Source of the DNA: Cellulomonas sp. APG4
GTDB lineage: Bacteria > Actinomycetota > Actinomycetes > Actinomycetales > Cellulomonadaceae
Reading direction: 5' to 3'
NCBI RefSeq assembly: GCF_009996735.1
Contig: NZ_JAACYI010000001.1
Span: 70,522-134,521, forward strand
Length of the DNA: 64,000 nucleotides
Part shown: positions 6,194-13,504 of the stretch, one piece after another
Position numbering within the stretch: the first letter of the stretch is position 1
Layout: every line of letters starts with the position of its first letter
Notes under the pieces: model-generated
What the model was told of the DNA's origin: nothing
The model's input: the letters and a program-made list of their open reading frames with translations, nothing else
Databases searched by the model: none
Program-made: the position numbers and the translations under genes

Positions 6194-7135
6194 GTGAAGA
6201 TCCTGCTGCCGACGAGCATCCCGCTCGACCCGGACCTGCCCGACGGCGTCGAGGCGGTGCGGTACGACAACCGCGAACCCGTGCCGGACGCCCACCGCGA
6301 CGCCGAGGCGCTCGTCGTCTGGGGCAACCGAGGTCCGGAGCTCGCCGACGCGGCCGCGCGGCTCACGCGCCTGCGCTGGGTCCAGACCCTCGCGGCCGGC
6401 CCGGACCAGGTGCTCGGTGCGGGCTTCGCGCCCGACGTCGTGGTGACCTCGGGTCGCTCGTTGCACGACCTGCCGGTGACCGAGCACACGCTCGCGCTGG
6501 TGCTCGCGGCCGCGCGCCGGCTGCACGTGCTCGGGCGGGCGCAGGCCGAGCACCGCTGGGTGCGCGAGCTCGGCGGGATGCAGCCGCTGGACGAGGTGGG
6601 CGCGTTCCGCACGCTGCGGGACGCGCGCGTGCTCGTGTGGGGCTTCGGCTCGATCGCCGCGACCCTCGCGCCTCTCCTCGCCGCGCTGGGAGCACACGTC
6701 ACCGGCGTCGCGCGCACCGCGGGCGACCGGCACGGGTTCCCCGTGATCACCGAGGACGACCTCCCGGCGCACCTGCCCTCGACCGACCTGCTCGTGATGA
6801 TCCTGCCCGCGTCGGCGAGCACGCACCACGCGCTGTCCCGCGAACGTCTCGCGCTGCTGCCGCCACACGCCTGGGTCGTCAACGTGGGCCGCGGGGCGAC
6901 GCTCGACACCGAGTCGCTGCTCGAGGCCCTGCGCGGCGGGCGCCTGGGCGGCGCGGCGCTCGACGTGTTCGAGACGGAGCCGTTGCCCGCCGACTCGCCG
7001 TTGTGGGACGAGCCCGACGTGATCGTCTCGCCGCACGCCGCGGGTGGCCGACCGCTGGGCGCCGACGCCCTGATCGCGGACAACGTGAGGGCGCTCCTCG
7101 AGGGCCGCGAGCTCCGCAACGTCGTCGAGCGCTGA
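6194..7135 (+). CDS. D-2-hydroxyacid dehydrogenase (NAD-binding)
   Basis: A 313-aa protein with a C-terminal NAD-binding domain of the 2-hydroxyacid dehydrogenase family. The glycine motif is degenerate: VLVWGFGSIAATLAPLLAALGA (about residues 147-168), with GFGSIA in place of GxGxxG. The VNVGRGATLDTESLLEAL loop and the late SPHAAGG, with the catalytic His, are intact. The conserved Arg is in NVGRG. The GTG at 6194 has GAGGA 5 nt upstream. The physiological substrate is unknown; glyoxylate/hydroxypyruvate or phosphoglycerate-like acids are typical. It stands alone and is convergent with the GH3 gene. Confidence 0.85.
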   Translation: MKILLPTSIPLDPDLPDGVEAVRYDNREPVPDAHRDAEALVVWGNRGPELADAAARLTRLRWVQTLAAGPDQVLGAGFAPDVVVTSGRSLHDLPVTEHTLALVLAAARRLHVLGRAQAEHRWVRELGGMQPLDEVGAFRTLRDARVLVWGFGSIAATLAPLLAALGAHVTGVARTAGDRHGFPVITEDDLPAHLPSTDLLVMILPASASTHHALSRERLALLPPHAWVVNVGRGATLDTESLLEALRGGRLGGAALDVFETEPLPADSPLWDEPDVIVSPHAAGGRPLGADALIADNVRALLEGRELRNVVER

Positions 7136-7148
7136 GGCGCTTGCCGCT

Positions 7149-7208
7149 TGACCTCCCGGTCCGGAGAGGCCACGCCTGCCCGCGTGACCTCCCCGCCCGG
7201 ACAGGCCA
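7149..7208. repeat. 24-bp direct repeat in a convergent intergenic gap
   Basis: TGACCTCCCGGTCCGGAGAGGCCA (7149-7172) recurs with four mismatches at 7185-7208, 36 bp apart. It fills the gap between the ends of the hydroxyacid dehydrogenase and GH3 genes. Each copy contains a weak CCGG-centred symmetry. No strong terminator hairpin is evident here. Confidence 0.6.
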
Positions 7209-7210
7209 GC

Positions 7211-9508
7211 TCAGTCGATCGCGACGCCGACGGTGCGCCGGTCGGCCGTGGTGACCTCGTGCACCTCGCCCGTGACGGTGAGGGTGCGGGTCTCGACGAG
7301 GTCGAGGCACGAGGTGCCGACCGAGACCTCGACGTCGCCCGGCTCGACGACGCGCACCAGCCGGCGGTCGCTGAACGCGAGCCGGGTGGTCGGGACGTCG
7401 AACGTCACGGTGCGCGACTCCCCCGCGCCGAGCTCGAGGCGCGCGTAGCCCAGCAGCTGGACCATCGGCCGCGTCACCGAGGCGACCAGGTCGCGCGCGT
7501 AGAGCTGCACGACGTCGGCCCCGGCCCGGTCGCCCGTGTTGGTGACGCGGACGCTCGCGGTGAACGCCCCGCCTGCCTCGACCTGCGCGCTCACCACGAG
7601 CTCGTCGTAGGCGAAGCTCGTGTACGACAGTCCGTGGCCGAACGGCAGCACGGGGGCCGTGTCGAGGTTGCTCACCGAGCTCGCCGCACCCAGGCGCGGG
7701 TGCAGGTAGCTGTAGGGCTGGGCGCCCACCGAGCGCGGCATCGTCAGCGGCAGGTGCCCCGAGGGGTTGATCCGCCCGCTCAGCACGCCCGCGAGCGCAC
7801 GCGCCCCCTCCTGGCCCGGGAAGAACGACTGCACGACGGCGGCGCAGCGCTCGACGGCCCAGTCGATCGCGTAGGGGCGGCCCGTGAGCAGCACGAGCAC
7901 CACCGGCGTGCCGGTCGCGAGAAGCTCCTCGACGAGCGCGCGCTGCACGCCCGGCAGCTCGAGTGAGTCGGCGTCGCAGCCCTCACCCGAGGTGCCGCGA
8001 CCGAACAGGCCCGCGAGGTCGCCCATGACGGCGACCGCCACGTCCGCGCCGCGCGCGGCCTCGACCGCCTCGGCGAAGCCCTCGGTCGAGGTGCCGCGCA
8101 CGTCGCAGCCACGCGCGTAGGCCACGTCGCCCAGCTCGCCCGTGAGCGCGTCACGCACGGTCGCGACGTCGAGCCCGAGCTCGTAACCCGGGTGCTGGGA
8201 CAGGACGTGGTTGCTGAAGCTGTAGCAGCCGAACAGCGCCTCGGTCGCGTGGGCGTTGGGCCCGACGACGGCGACGCGGCGGCCCGGGGAGAGCGGCAGC
8301 ACGCCGTCGTTGGTGAGGAGCACGACGGACTCCTCGGCGAGCCGCTCGGCGATCTCACGGTGCGCGGGCGGGTCGAGGTCGATCTCGCCGACGGCGTCGG
8401 GGTCGAACGTGGCGTCGAGCAGGCCGAGCCGCTCCTTCTGGACGAGCACGCGCACGAGCGCACGGTCGACGAGCCCCTCGTCGAACCGGCCGGAGCGCAC
8501 GAGCTCGGCGAGCGGCTCGAGGTAGGCGGTGCCCGTGGGCAGCTCGACGTCGATCCCGGCCGTGAGCGCCTGCGCCGCGGCGTCACCCAGGTCGCCCGCG
8601 ACGCCGTGCAGCGAGTGCAGGAACGCGACCGCGAAGTAGTCGGCGACGACGGTGCCCTCGAAGCCCCAGCGCCCGCGCAGCAGGTCGGTCAGGAGGCTCT
8701 CGTCGGCGGCCGAGGGCACGCCGTCCACCTCGGTGTACGAGTTCATGACCGAGCCCACCTCGCCGTCGAGCACCGCCATCTCGAACGGCGGCCAGAAGAC
8801 GTCGGCGAGCTCGCGCGGGCCCGCGTGCACCGGGGCGAGGTTGCGGCCGGCGCGAGAGTTCGAGTACCCAGCGAAGTGCTTGAGCGTCGCGACGACCCCG
8901 GTCGACTGGACGCCCCGCACGTACGCCGTGGCCACGGTGCCGACCAGGTACGGGTCCTCCGAGATGCACTCCTCGACCCGGCCCCAGCGCGCGTCGCGCA
9001 CGACGTCGAGCACCGGCGCGAGGCCCTGGTGCACCCCGAGCGACCGCATGGACTCGCCGATCGCCGCGCCCATGCGCTCGACCAGCGCGGGGTCGAACGA
9101 CGCACCCCACGACGGCGGCGCGGGGAACGTGGTCGCCTTCCACGCCGCGAGGCCCGTGAGGCACTCCTCGTGCACGAGGGCGGGGATGCCGAGCCGCGTC
9201 TCGCGCTGGAGCCACTGCTGCTTGCGCGCGAGGGCGCGGGCCTGCTCGACGGGCTCGACGGGCGTCGTGCCGAACACGCGGGTCAGCTGGCCCAGACCGT
9301 GCGTCGCGAAGCCCTCGAGCTCGTCGACGTCGCTCTGCATCGCGTCCTGCATGGGGGCGACGTCACCGCCCTCGCCCGAGCCGCCGCGGCCCTCCCACAG
9401 GCCCACGAGCTGCGCGAGCTTCTCCTCGAGGGTCATCCGTGCGACGAGGTCGCGGACGCGCTCGCTGGCGGCCGGGACGCCTGCGTGGGCGGCGGTGGTG
9501 CTGGTCAT
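7211..9508 (-). CDS. Glycoside hydrolase family 3 (beta-glucosidase/xylosidase type)
   Basis: A 765-aa GH3 enzyme without a signal peptide, so probably cytoplasmic and acting on imported oligosaccharides. The (beta/alpha)8 domain carries KHFAGYS (about residue 212) and the nucleophile Asp290 in TVVADYF. The alpha/beta sandwich domain contains SGEGCDADSLELPG, whose Glu509 is the likely acid/base. A fibronectin-III-like domain follows (about 665-755), with YTSFAYDEL just before it. The substrate (beta-glucosides versus beta-xylosides) cannot be settled by eye. The gene is divergent from a LacI-type regulator with a 138-bp shared control region. That arrangement usually means substrate-induced derepression. 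Confidence 0.9.
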   Translation of the reverse strand: MTSTTAAHAGVPAASERVRDLVARMTLEEKLAQLVGLWEGRGGSGEGGDVAPMQDAMQSDVDELEGFATHGLGQLTRVFGTTPVEPVEQARALARKQQWLQRETRLGIPALVHEECLTGLAAWKATTFPAPPSWGASFDPALVERMGAAIGESMRSLGVHQGLAPVLDVVRDARWGRVEECISEDPYLVGTVATAYVRGVQSTGVVATLKHFAGYSNSRAGRNLAPVHAGPRELADVFWPPFEMAVLDGEVGSVMNSYTEVDGVPSAADESLLTDLLRGRWGFEGTVVADYFAVAFLHSLHGVAGDLGDAAAQALTAGIDVELPTGTAYLEPLAELVRSGRFDEGLVDRALVRVLVQKERLGLLDATFDPDAVGEIDLDPPAHREIAERLAEESVVLLTNDGVLPLSPGRRVAVVGPNAHATEALFGCYSFSNHVLSQHPGYELGLDVATVRDALTGELGDVAYARGCDVRGTSTEGFAEAVEAARGADVAVAVMGDLAGLFGRGTSGEGCDADSLELPGVQRALVEELLATGTPVVLVLLTGRPYAIDWAVERCAAVVQSFFPGQEGARALAGVLSGRINPSGHLPLTMPRSVGAQPYSYLHPRLGAASSVSNLDTAPVLPFGHGLSYTSFAYDELVVSAQVEAGGAFTASVRVTNTGDRAGADVVQLYARDLVASVTRPMVQLLGYARLELGAGESRTVTFDVPTTRLAFSDRRLVRVVEPGDVEVSVGTSCLDLVETRTLTVTGEVHEVTTADRRTVGVAID

Positions 9509-9577
9509 GTCTCTCCCTCGAGGCGACCGTGGACGGGCGTGGGCCCGCGCGGAAAGCCCTCACCCTACGAGCCCTGG

Positions 9578-9594
9578 AACGATTCGACAACGTT
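9578..9594. promoter_or_regulatory. Candidate LacI-type operator
   Basis: The 17-bp site AACGATTCGACAACGTT has matching half-sites AACGnT and AnCGTT around a CGA centre. It lies between the divergent GH3 and lacI-family genes, 53 bp before the lacI ATG. LacI-family operators are typically such imperfect palindromes. The assignment is positional. Confidence 0.45.
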
Positions 9595-9634
9595 TTCTGA
9601 CTGACTTTTCCGTGCACACGGCCCGAAAGTTTCC

Positions 9635-9640
9635 TACGCT
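9635..9640 (+). promoter_or_regulatory. -10 box of leaderless lacI-family gene
   Basis: TACGCT followed by six nucleotides and then ATG at 9647. No ribosome site precedes the ATG, which supports a leaderless transcript starting at or next to the A of ATG. Confidence 0.6.
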
Positions 9641-9646
9641 CCTCAC

Positions 9647-10633
9647 ATGTCCCGTGCCACGATCGCCGACGTCGCCCGGGCGGCGGGCGTGTCCGTCCCG
9701 ACGGTCTCCAAGGTCCTCAACGGCCGCCCGCAGATCTCGACGGCCACGCGGCGACGCGTCGAGGAGGCCGTCGAGCAGGTGGGCTATGCACGGCCGGGAC
9801 GCCCTCGCCGGCGTGCCGGTCTCGTCGACCTGGTGCTGGGCGCCGTCGACTCGCCGTGGGCGCAGGAGGTGGTCGCGGGGGCCGAGGCGGAGGCGCACGA
9901 CGCCGGGGTGGGCCTCGTCGTGACGGCGAGCCGCGGTCCGGAGGCGGAGTGGCTGGGCGCGGCGTTGCGACGCAGGTCCGACGGCGTGGTGCTGGCCGTG
10001 ACCGACCTCACCACGGCCACGGTCGACGCCCTGCTCGGGACCGGCGTGCCCGTGGTGCTGCTGGACCGCACCGGTCGTAGCGACCCGCGCCTGCCGAGCG
10101 TCGGGGCCGCGAACTGGTCTGGCGCGCTCGCCGCGACCGAGCACCTGCTCGGGCTCGGCCACACGCGGATCGCGACCATCGTCGGACCGGACCACCTCGC
10201 GTGCAGCGCCGAACGGGTCGACGGCTACCTCGCCGCGCTGCGCAGGGCCGGGATCCCGGCCGACGACGACCTCGTGGTGCAGGGCGACTTCCGGTCCGAC
10301 GGTGGTCGACGTGCCGCCGCGGCGCTCCTCGACCTCGCCGCACCGCCGACCGCGGTGTTCGCGGGCTCGGACCTCCAGGCGTTCGGCGTGCTGAGCGAGG
10401 CACGGGACCGCGGGCTGCGCCTTCCGGAGGACCTGAGCGTCGTGGGCTTCGACGACCTCTCGGTGGCGCGGTTCGTCACGCCGGCGCTCACGACCGTGCG
10501 TCAGCCGCACGCGGACATGGCCGCCCAGGCGGTGCGGATCGCCCTCGGCCGCCAGCCCGCGCCCGAGAGCGGCCGCCTCGAGCTGACCACCCAGCTCGTC
10601 CTCCGCGCGAGCACCACGACCACCACCGACTGA
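9647..10633 (+). CDS. LacI-family transcriptional regulator
   Basis: A 328-aa repressor. The N-terminal helix-turn-helix reads TIADVARAAGVSVPTVSKVLNG (residues 5-26), followed by the hinge and a periplasmic-binding-protein-like effector domain with VVGFDDLSVARFVTPALTTVRQP near the C-terminus. It is divergent from the GH3 glycosidase gene, its likely target, with a candidate operator at 9578. The C-terminus is a run of Thr (ASTTTTTD). The last codons are partly repeated downstream (10659 onward). Confidence 0.92.
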   Translation: MSRATIADVARAAGVSVPTVSKVLNGRPQISTATRRRVEEAVEQVGYARPGRPRRRAGLVDLVLGAVDSPWAQEVVAGAEAEAHDAGVGLVVTASRGPEAEWLGAALRRRSDGVVLAVTDLTTATVDALLGTGVPVVLLDRTGRSDPRLPSVGAANWSGALAATEHLLGLGHTRIATIVGPDHLACSAERVDGYLAALRRAGIPADDDLVVQGDFRSDGGRRAAAALLDLAAPPTAVFAGSDLQAFGVLSEARDRGLRLPEDLSVVGFDDLSVARFVTPALTTVRQPHADMAAQAVRIALGRQPAPESGRLELTTQLVLRASTTTTTD

Positions 10634-10711
10634 CCCCACCGGCGAACCAGCCCACCGACTCGAGCTGACCACCCAGCTCGCCTCCCACGCGCGCACCAGC
10701 ACCACGCGCGC
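10577..10711 (+). repeat. Duplicated 3' end of the lacI-family gene
   Basis: CTCGAGCTGACCACCCAGCTCG at 10577 encodes LELTTQL near the C-terminus of the regulator. The identical 22 bp recur at 10659, after the stop codon, followed by a diverged version of the same ACC/ACG-rich tail. The offset is 82 bp. The second copy ends just before the stop codon of the convergent kinase gene. Unlike the junction copies elsewhere in the window, it makes no 4-nt overlap chain. Confidence 0.8.
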
Positions 10712-10717
10712 CCAGCC

Positions 10718-12223
10718 CTAGCCTTCCTGCGTTGCGTCGCGCACGGCGGCGAGCTCGGCGAACACCTCGCGCAGCTGCGGGTAGAGCCGGGCGTGGACGG
10801 GAGCGAGTGCGGCGTAGCGTGCGGCATCGGGTCCCGGGAGCACGTCATGCCCGGAAGGCTCGGTCACCGCGGTGACCGGGACGCCGTCGGCCCTCGCGAG
10901 GTGCTGCCGCGCGAGCACGGCCGCTCCCGCGGCGCTCACCTCGCCCGCCGCGCATACGCGCACCGGACGCCCGGTGACGTCGGCGACCACCTGAACCCAG
11001 AGCGCGCTGCGTGCTCCCCCACCCACGGCCCGGATGCCCGTGACAGGCACGCCCGTCGCGGCCTCGAGGCGCTCGAGGTGCAGCCGCAGCTCGAACGCCA
11101 CCCCTTCGAGGACCGAGCGGTAGAGGTGTGCCGGCGTGTGCCGGCCGTGCCAGCCGACGACGGCGCCGCGCGCGAGCGGGTCCCACCACGGCGTCTGGGC
11201 GGCGTTCCAGTAGGGCAGCGTGAGCAGGCCCTCCGCTCCGGGACCCACCGCGGACGCGGCCCGCTCGAGTGCGGCCAGCCCTTCCTCGCCGGGCGCCCCG
11301 CCGAACTGCTCACGGCACCAGCTCGCGACGTACGCGGCCGCGTTCAGGACGGTCTCGAGCACGTACGTCCCGGGACGCGGCCCGACGAGAGTCCGGAACG
11401 CGGGGTCCCACACGTAGCCGTCGTGCTCGACGCCGAGCACCATCGACGTGCCGAGGTTGAGGTACGCGACCTGCTCGGTCATGCCGAGCGCGAGGCCCGC
11501 GGCCTGGCCGTCGCCGATGCCCGCCACGAGCACCACGCCGTCGGGCAGGCCGAGCTCGTGCGCCGCCGCGGTGGTCAGTGCACCCACGGGCTCACCCGCC
11601 GGGACGAGCGTCGGGAGCTGGTCGACGCGCACGCCGGCGAGGTCGCACAGCTCGGTCGACCAGGTGCGCGCCCGCAGGTCGAGCAGGCCCAGGGTGTCGC
11701 CGGACCCCTCGGCCGTCGCCCACCGCCCGGTGAGGCGCAGCGCGAGGAACGCGTGCACGTCACCCACGCGGTGCGCGGCACGCAGCACCTCGGGCTCGTG
11801 CCGCGCGAGCCACGCGAACTTGTAGATCGCGGGCGTCGTGTCCGGGGGCTTGCCCGAGAGTTCGTGGACGCGCGTCGAGCCCAGCTCGGCGATCTCGGCG
11901 TGTGCGCGGGCGTCGAGCCACAGCACCGCAGGACGCAGGGGCCGGTCGTCGGCGTCGAGGCAGACGAAGGACTCGCGCTGGTGCGTCAGGGCGAGGGCAC
12001 CCACGAGCTCGGCGGCCTCCCCGAGCTGCCCGACGGCGTCCGCGACGGCGCCGCGCGTCGCGGACCACCAGTCCTCGGCGTCCTGCTCGTGCCAGGACGC
12101 GCGGGGGCTCGTCGTGGTGAGGGGCCGCGCCGCCTGGGCGACCACGCGGTCGCCGTCGTGCACCACGGCCTTGGCGGCCGTGGTCGAGCAGTCGACGGCC
12201 ACGACCAGCCGCTGCGTGCTCAT
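10718..12223 (-). CDS. FGGY-family carbohydrate kinase (xylulokinase-like)
   Basis: A 501-aa two-domain sugar kinase. The N-terminal phosphate motif is VVAVDCSTTAAKAVV. WHEQDAEDWW, THQRESFVCLD and AVLWLDARA follow, and the C-terminal FGGY signature region includes GGGARSALWVQVVADVTGRPV. The family phosphorylates pentuloses, hexuloses, glycerol and related polyols. The ATG at 12223 overlaps the stop of the upstream dehydrogenase by 4 nt (ATGA), so the two are translationally coupled. Together they fit a route in which a polyol is oxidised to a ketose and then phosphorylated. The exact sugar is not determinable. Confidence 0.88.
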   Translation of the reverse strand: MSTQRLVVAVDCSTTAAKAVVHDGDRVVAQAARPLTTTSPRASWHEQDAEDWWSATRGAVADAVGQLGEAAELVGALALTHQRESFVCLDADDRPLRPAVLWLDARAHAEIAELGSTRVHELSGKPPDTTPAIYKFAWLARHEPEVLRAAHRVGDVHAFLALRLTGRWATAEGSGDTLGLLDLRARTWSTELCDLAGVRVDQLPTLVPAGEPVGALTTAAAHELGLPDGVVLVAGIGDGQAAGLALGMTEQVAYLNLGTSMVLGVEHDGYVWDPAFRTLVGPRPGTYVLETVLNAAAYVASWCREQFGGAPGEEGLAALERAASAVGPGAEGLLTLPYWNAAQTPWWDPLARGAVVGWHGRHTPAHLYRSVLEGVAFELRLHLERLEAATGVPVTGIRAVGGGARSALWVQVVADVTGRPVRVCAAGEVSAAGAAVLARQHLARADGVPVTAVTEPSGHDVLPGPDAARYAALAPVHARLYPQLREVFAELAAVRDATQEG

Positions 12224-13236
12224 CCGCGCCGGCTCGGGTCGACGACGACCTTGAGGCCCTCGCGTCGTTCGGCGACCGCGAACGCCCGGGCGGCGTCGTC
12301 GAGCGCGAACGTGTCCGTCACGAGCGAACGCACGTCCACCGCGCCTCTGGTCGCGAGGTCGATGGTCCGGGGGTACATCTCCTTCATCCGACGCGACAGC
12401 TTGAGCGTGAGCCCCTTCCGGCGCGCGGCGCCGGCGGGGAAGGTCGTCGAGTCCTCGCCCGGGATGCCCGCGAGGATCACGGTCGCGCCCGGCGCCGTCG
12501 CCTCGACGCAGAGCCCGACGGCGTCGTCGTTCCCCGCGGCCTCGAACGCGACGTCCACCCCGAGGCCGGTCGCCTCGAGCACGCGTGCGACGACGTCGCC
12601 GTCGGCCGGGTCGAGCACGAGGTCGGCTCCGAGGCGCGCGGCAGCGGCGCGACGGTGGGCGAGCGGCTCGACGGCGATGACGGTGCGAGCGCCGCCGAGG
12701 CGTGCGAGCTGCACGACGGCGAGCCCGATGGGTCCGCAGCCCGCGACCAGCACGGACTGCCCCAGGCGCGTGTGGGCGAGGTCGTGGGCGTGGAGCGCGA
12801 CACCGAGCGGCTCGAGCATCGCGGCGTCGGCGGGGCTGAGGGTGTCGGGGATCGGGTGCAGCAGGTGCGTCGGCCACGCGATGAGCTCGCGGAGCAGGCC
12901 GTCGTTGCGGCCGTGCCCGGCGAAGCGGACGCGCGGGCACAGGTTCCGGTGACCGGCGAGGCAGAGCTCGCAGCGCCCGCACGGGTCGGCGGGGTCGATC
13001 GCGACGAGCGTGCCGTCGAGTGATCCACCGACCACCACGCCGGCACCCTCGTGACCGAGCACAAGCGGATCTGCGAGCTGGGCGTCGCCGATCCCGCCCT
13101 CGCTGAACCAGTGCAGGTCGGACCCGCAGAGCCCGACGGCCGTGACCCGCACGAGCGACTCACCCGGACCCGGCACCGGATCCGCCTCCTCGCTGAGCCG
13201 GACGTCCCCGAGACCGTGCAATCGCGCCACCTTCAT
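12220..13236 (-). CDS. Zinc-dependent medium-chain dehydrogenase (polyol/sorbitol dehydrogenase type)
   Basis: A 338-aa MDR-family enzyme. Catalytic zinc ligands are visible in VGLCGSDLHW (Cys about 37) and GHEGAGVVV (His about 62). The structural zinc loop is DPCGRCELCLAGHRNLC (about 84-100). The NAD-binding motif VAGCGPIGLAVVQLA lies at about 167-181. Such enzymes oxidise sorbitol, xylitol, galactitol or threonine-like substrates. Operonic coupling to an FGGY kinase points to a polyol. The ATG at 13236 has GGAGGT 5-6 nt upstream. An array of 18-bp repeats covers its upstream region. Confidence 0.88.
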   Translation of the reverse strand: MKVARLHGLGDVRLSEEADPVPGPGESLVRVTAVGLCGSDLHWFSEGGIGDAQLADPLVLGHEGAGVVVGGSLDGTLVAIDPADPCGRCELCLAGHRNLCPRVRFAGHGRNDGLLRELIAWPTHLLHPIPDTLSPADAAMLEPLGVALHAHDLAHTRLGQSVLVAGCGPIGLAVVQLARLGGARTVIAVEPLAHRRAAAARLGADLVLDPADGDVVARVLEATGLGVDVAFEAAGNDDAVGLCVEATAPGATVILAGIPGEDSTTFPAGAARRKGLTLKLSRRMKEMYPRTIDLATRGAVDVRSLVTDTFALDDAARAFAVAERREGLKVVVDPSRRG

Positions 13237-13261
13237 GGGCCACCTCCTCGCGAGATCCTAG

Positions 13262-13452
13262 GTGCGCCCACCCGGGACCCGCCCATCCACCCGGACGAGC
13301 CCATCCACCCGGACGAGCCCAGCCACCCGGCGGGTGCTTCCACCCAGGTGGCAGACCCACTCGAGCCGGCCCATCCACCAAGGCGAACCCATCCACGCAG
13401 GTGGCAGACCCACTCGAGCCGGCCCATCCACGCCGACGAGCCCATCCACGGG
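13262..13452. repeat. 18-bp tandem array with a 53-bp higher-order duplication
   Basis: The unit CATCCACCCGGACGAGCC and variants start at 13284, 13302, 13320, 13372, 13390, 13425 and 13443. A 30-bp block beginning AGGTGGCAGACCCACTCGAG occurs at 13346 and again 53 bp later at 13399. The array lies in the 268-bp gap upstream of the polyol dehydrogenase, downstream of the HNH gene. It contains no convincing frame of its own and could hold the operon promoter or be a mutational hot spot. Confidence 0.85.
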
Positions 13453-13504
13453 GCACGATCGGTGCGGCGGGTCGACGGTCGGAGGCCACGAGCGAGTCGG
13501 CCGG

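Noticed and set aside
4424-7135. 903-codon plus-strand open frame
   Set aside because: Only its last 313 codons are a real protein (the 2-hydroxyacid dehydrogenase from GTG 6194). The rest lies antisense to two minus-strand genes and is Arg/Pro-rich shadow sequence.
8192-9604. 470-codon frame opposite the GH3 gene
   Set aside because: Antisense to clear GH3 motifs; rich in Arg, Gly and His with no recognisable domain.
12380-12400. A fourth CTTCATC response-regulator site
   Set aside because: CTTCATCCGACG here lies inside the polyol dehydrogenase coding sequence, is single rather than an 11-bp repeat, and is explained by the codons. The single TTCATCGG at 4165 is rejected for the same lack of a second repeat.
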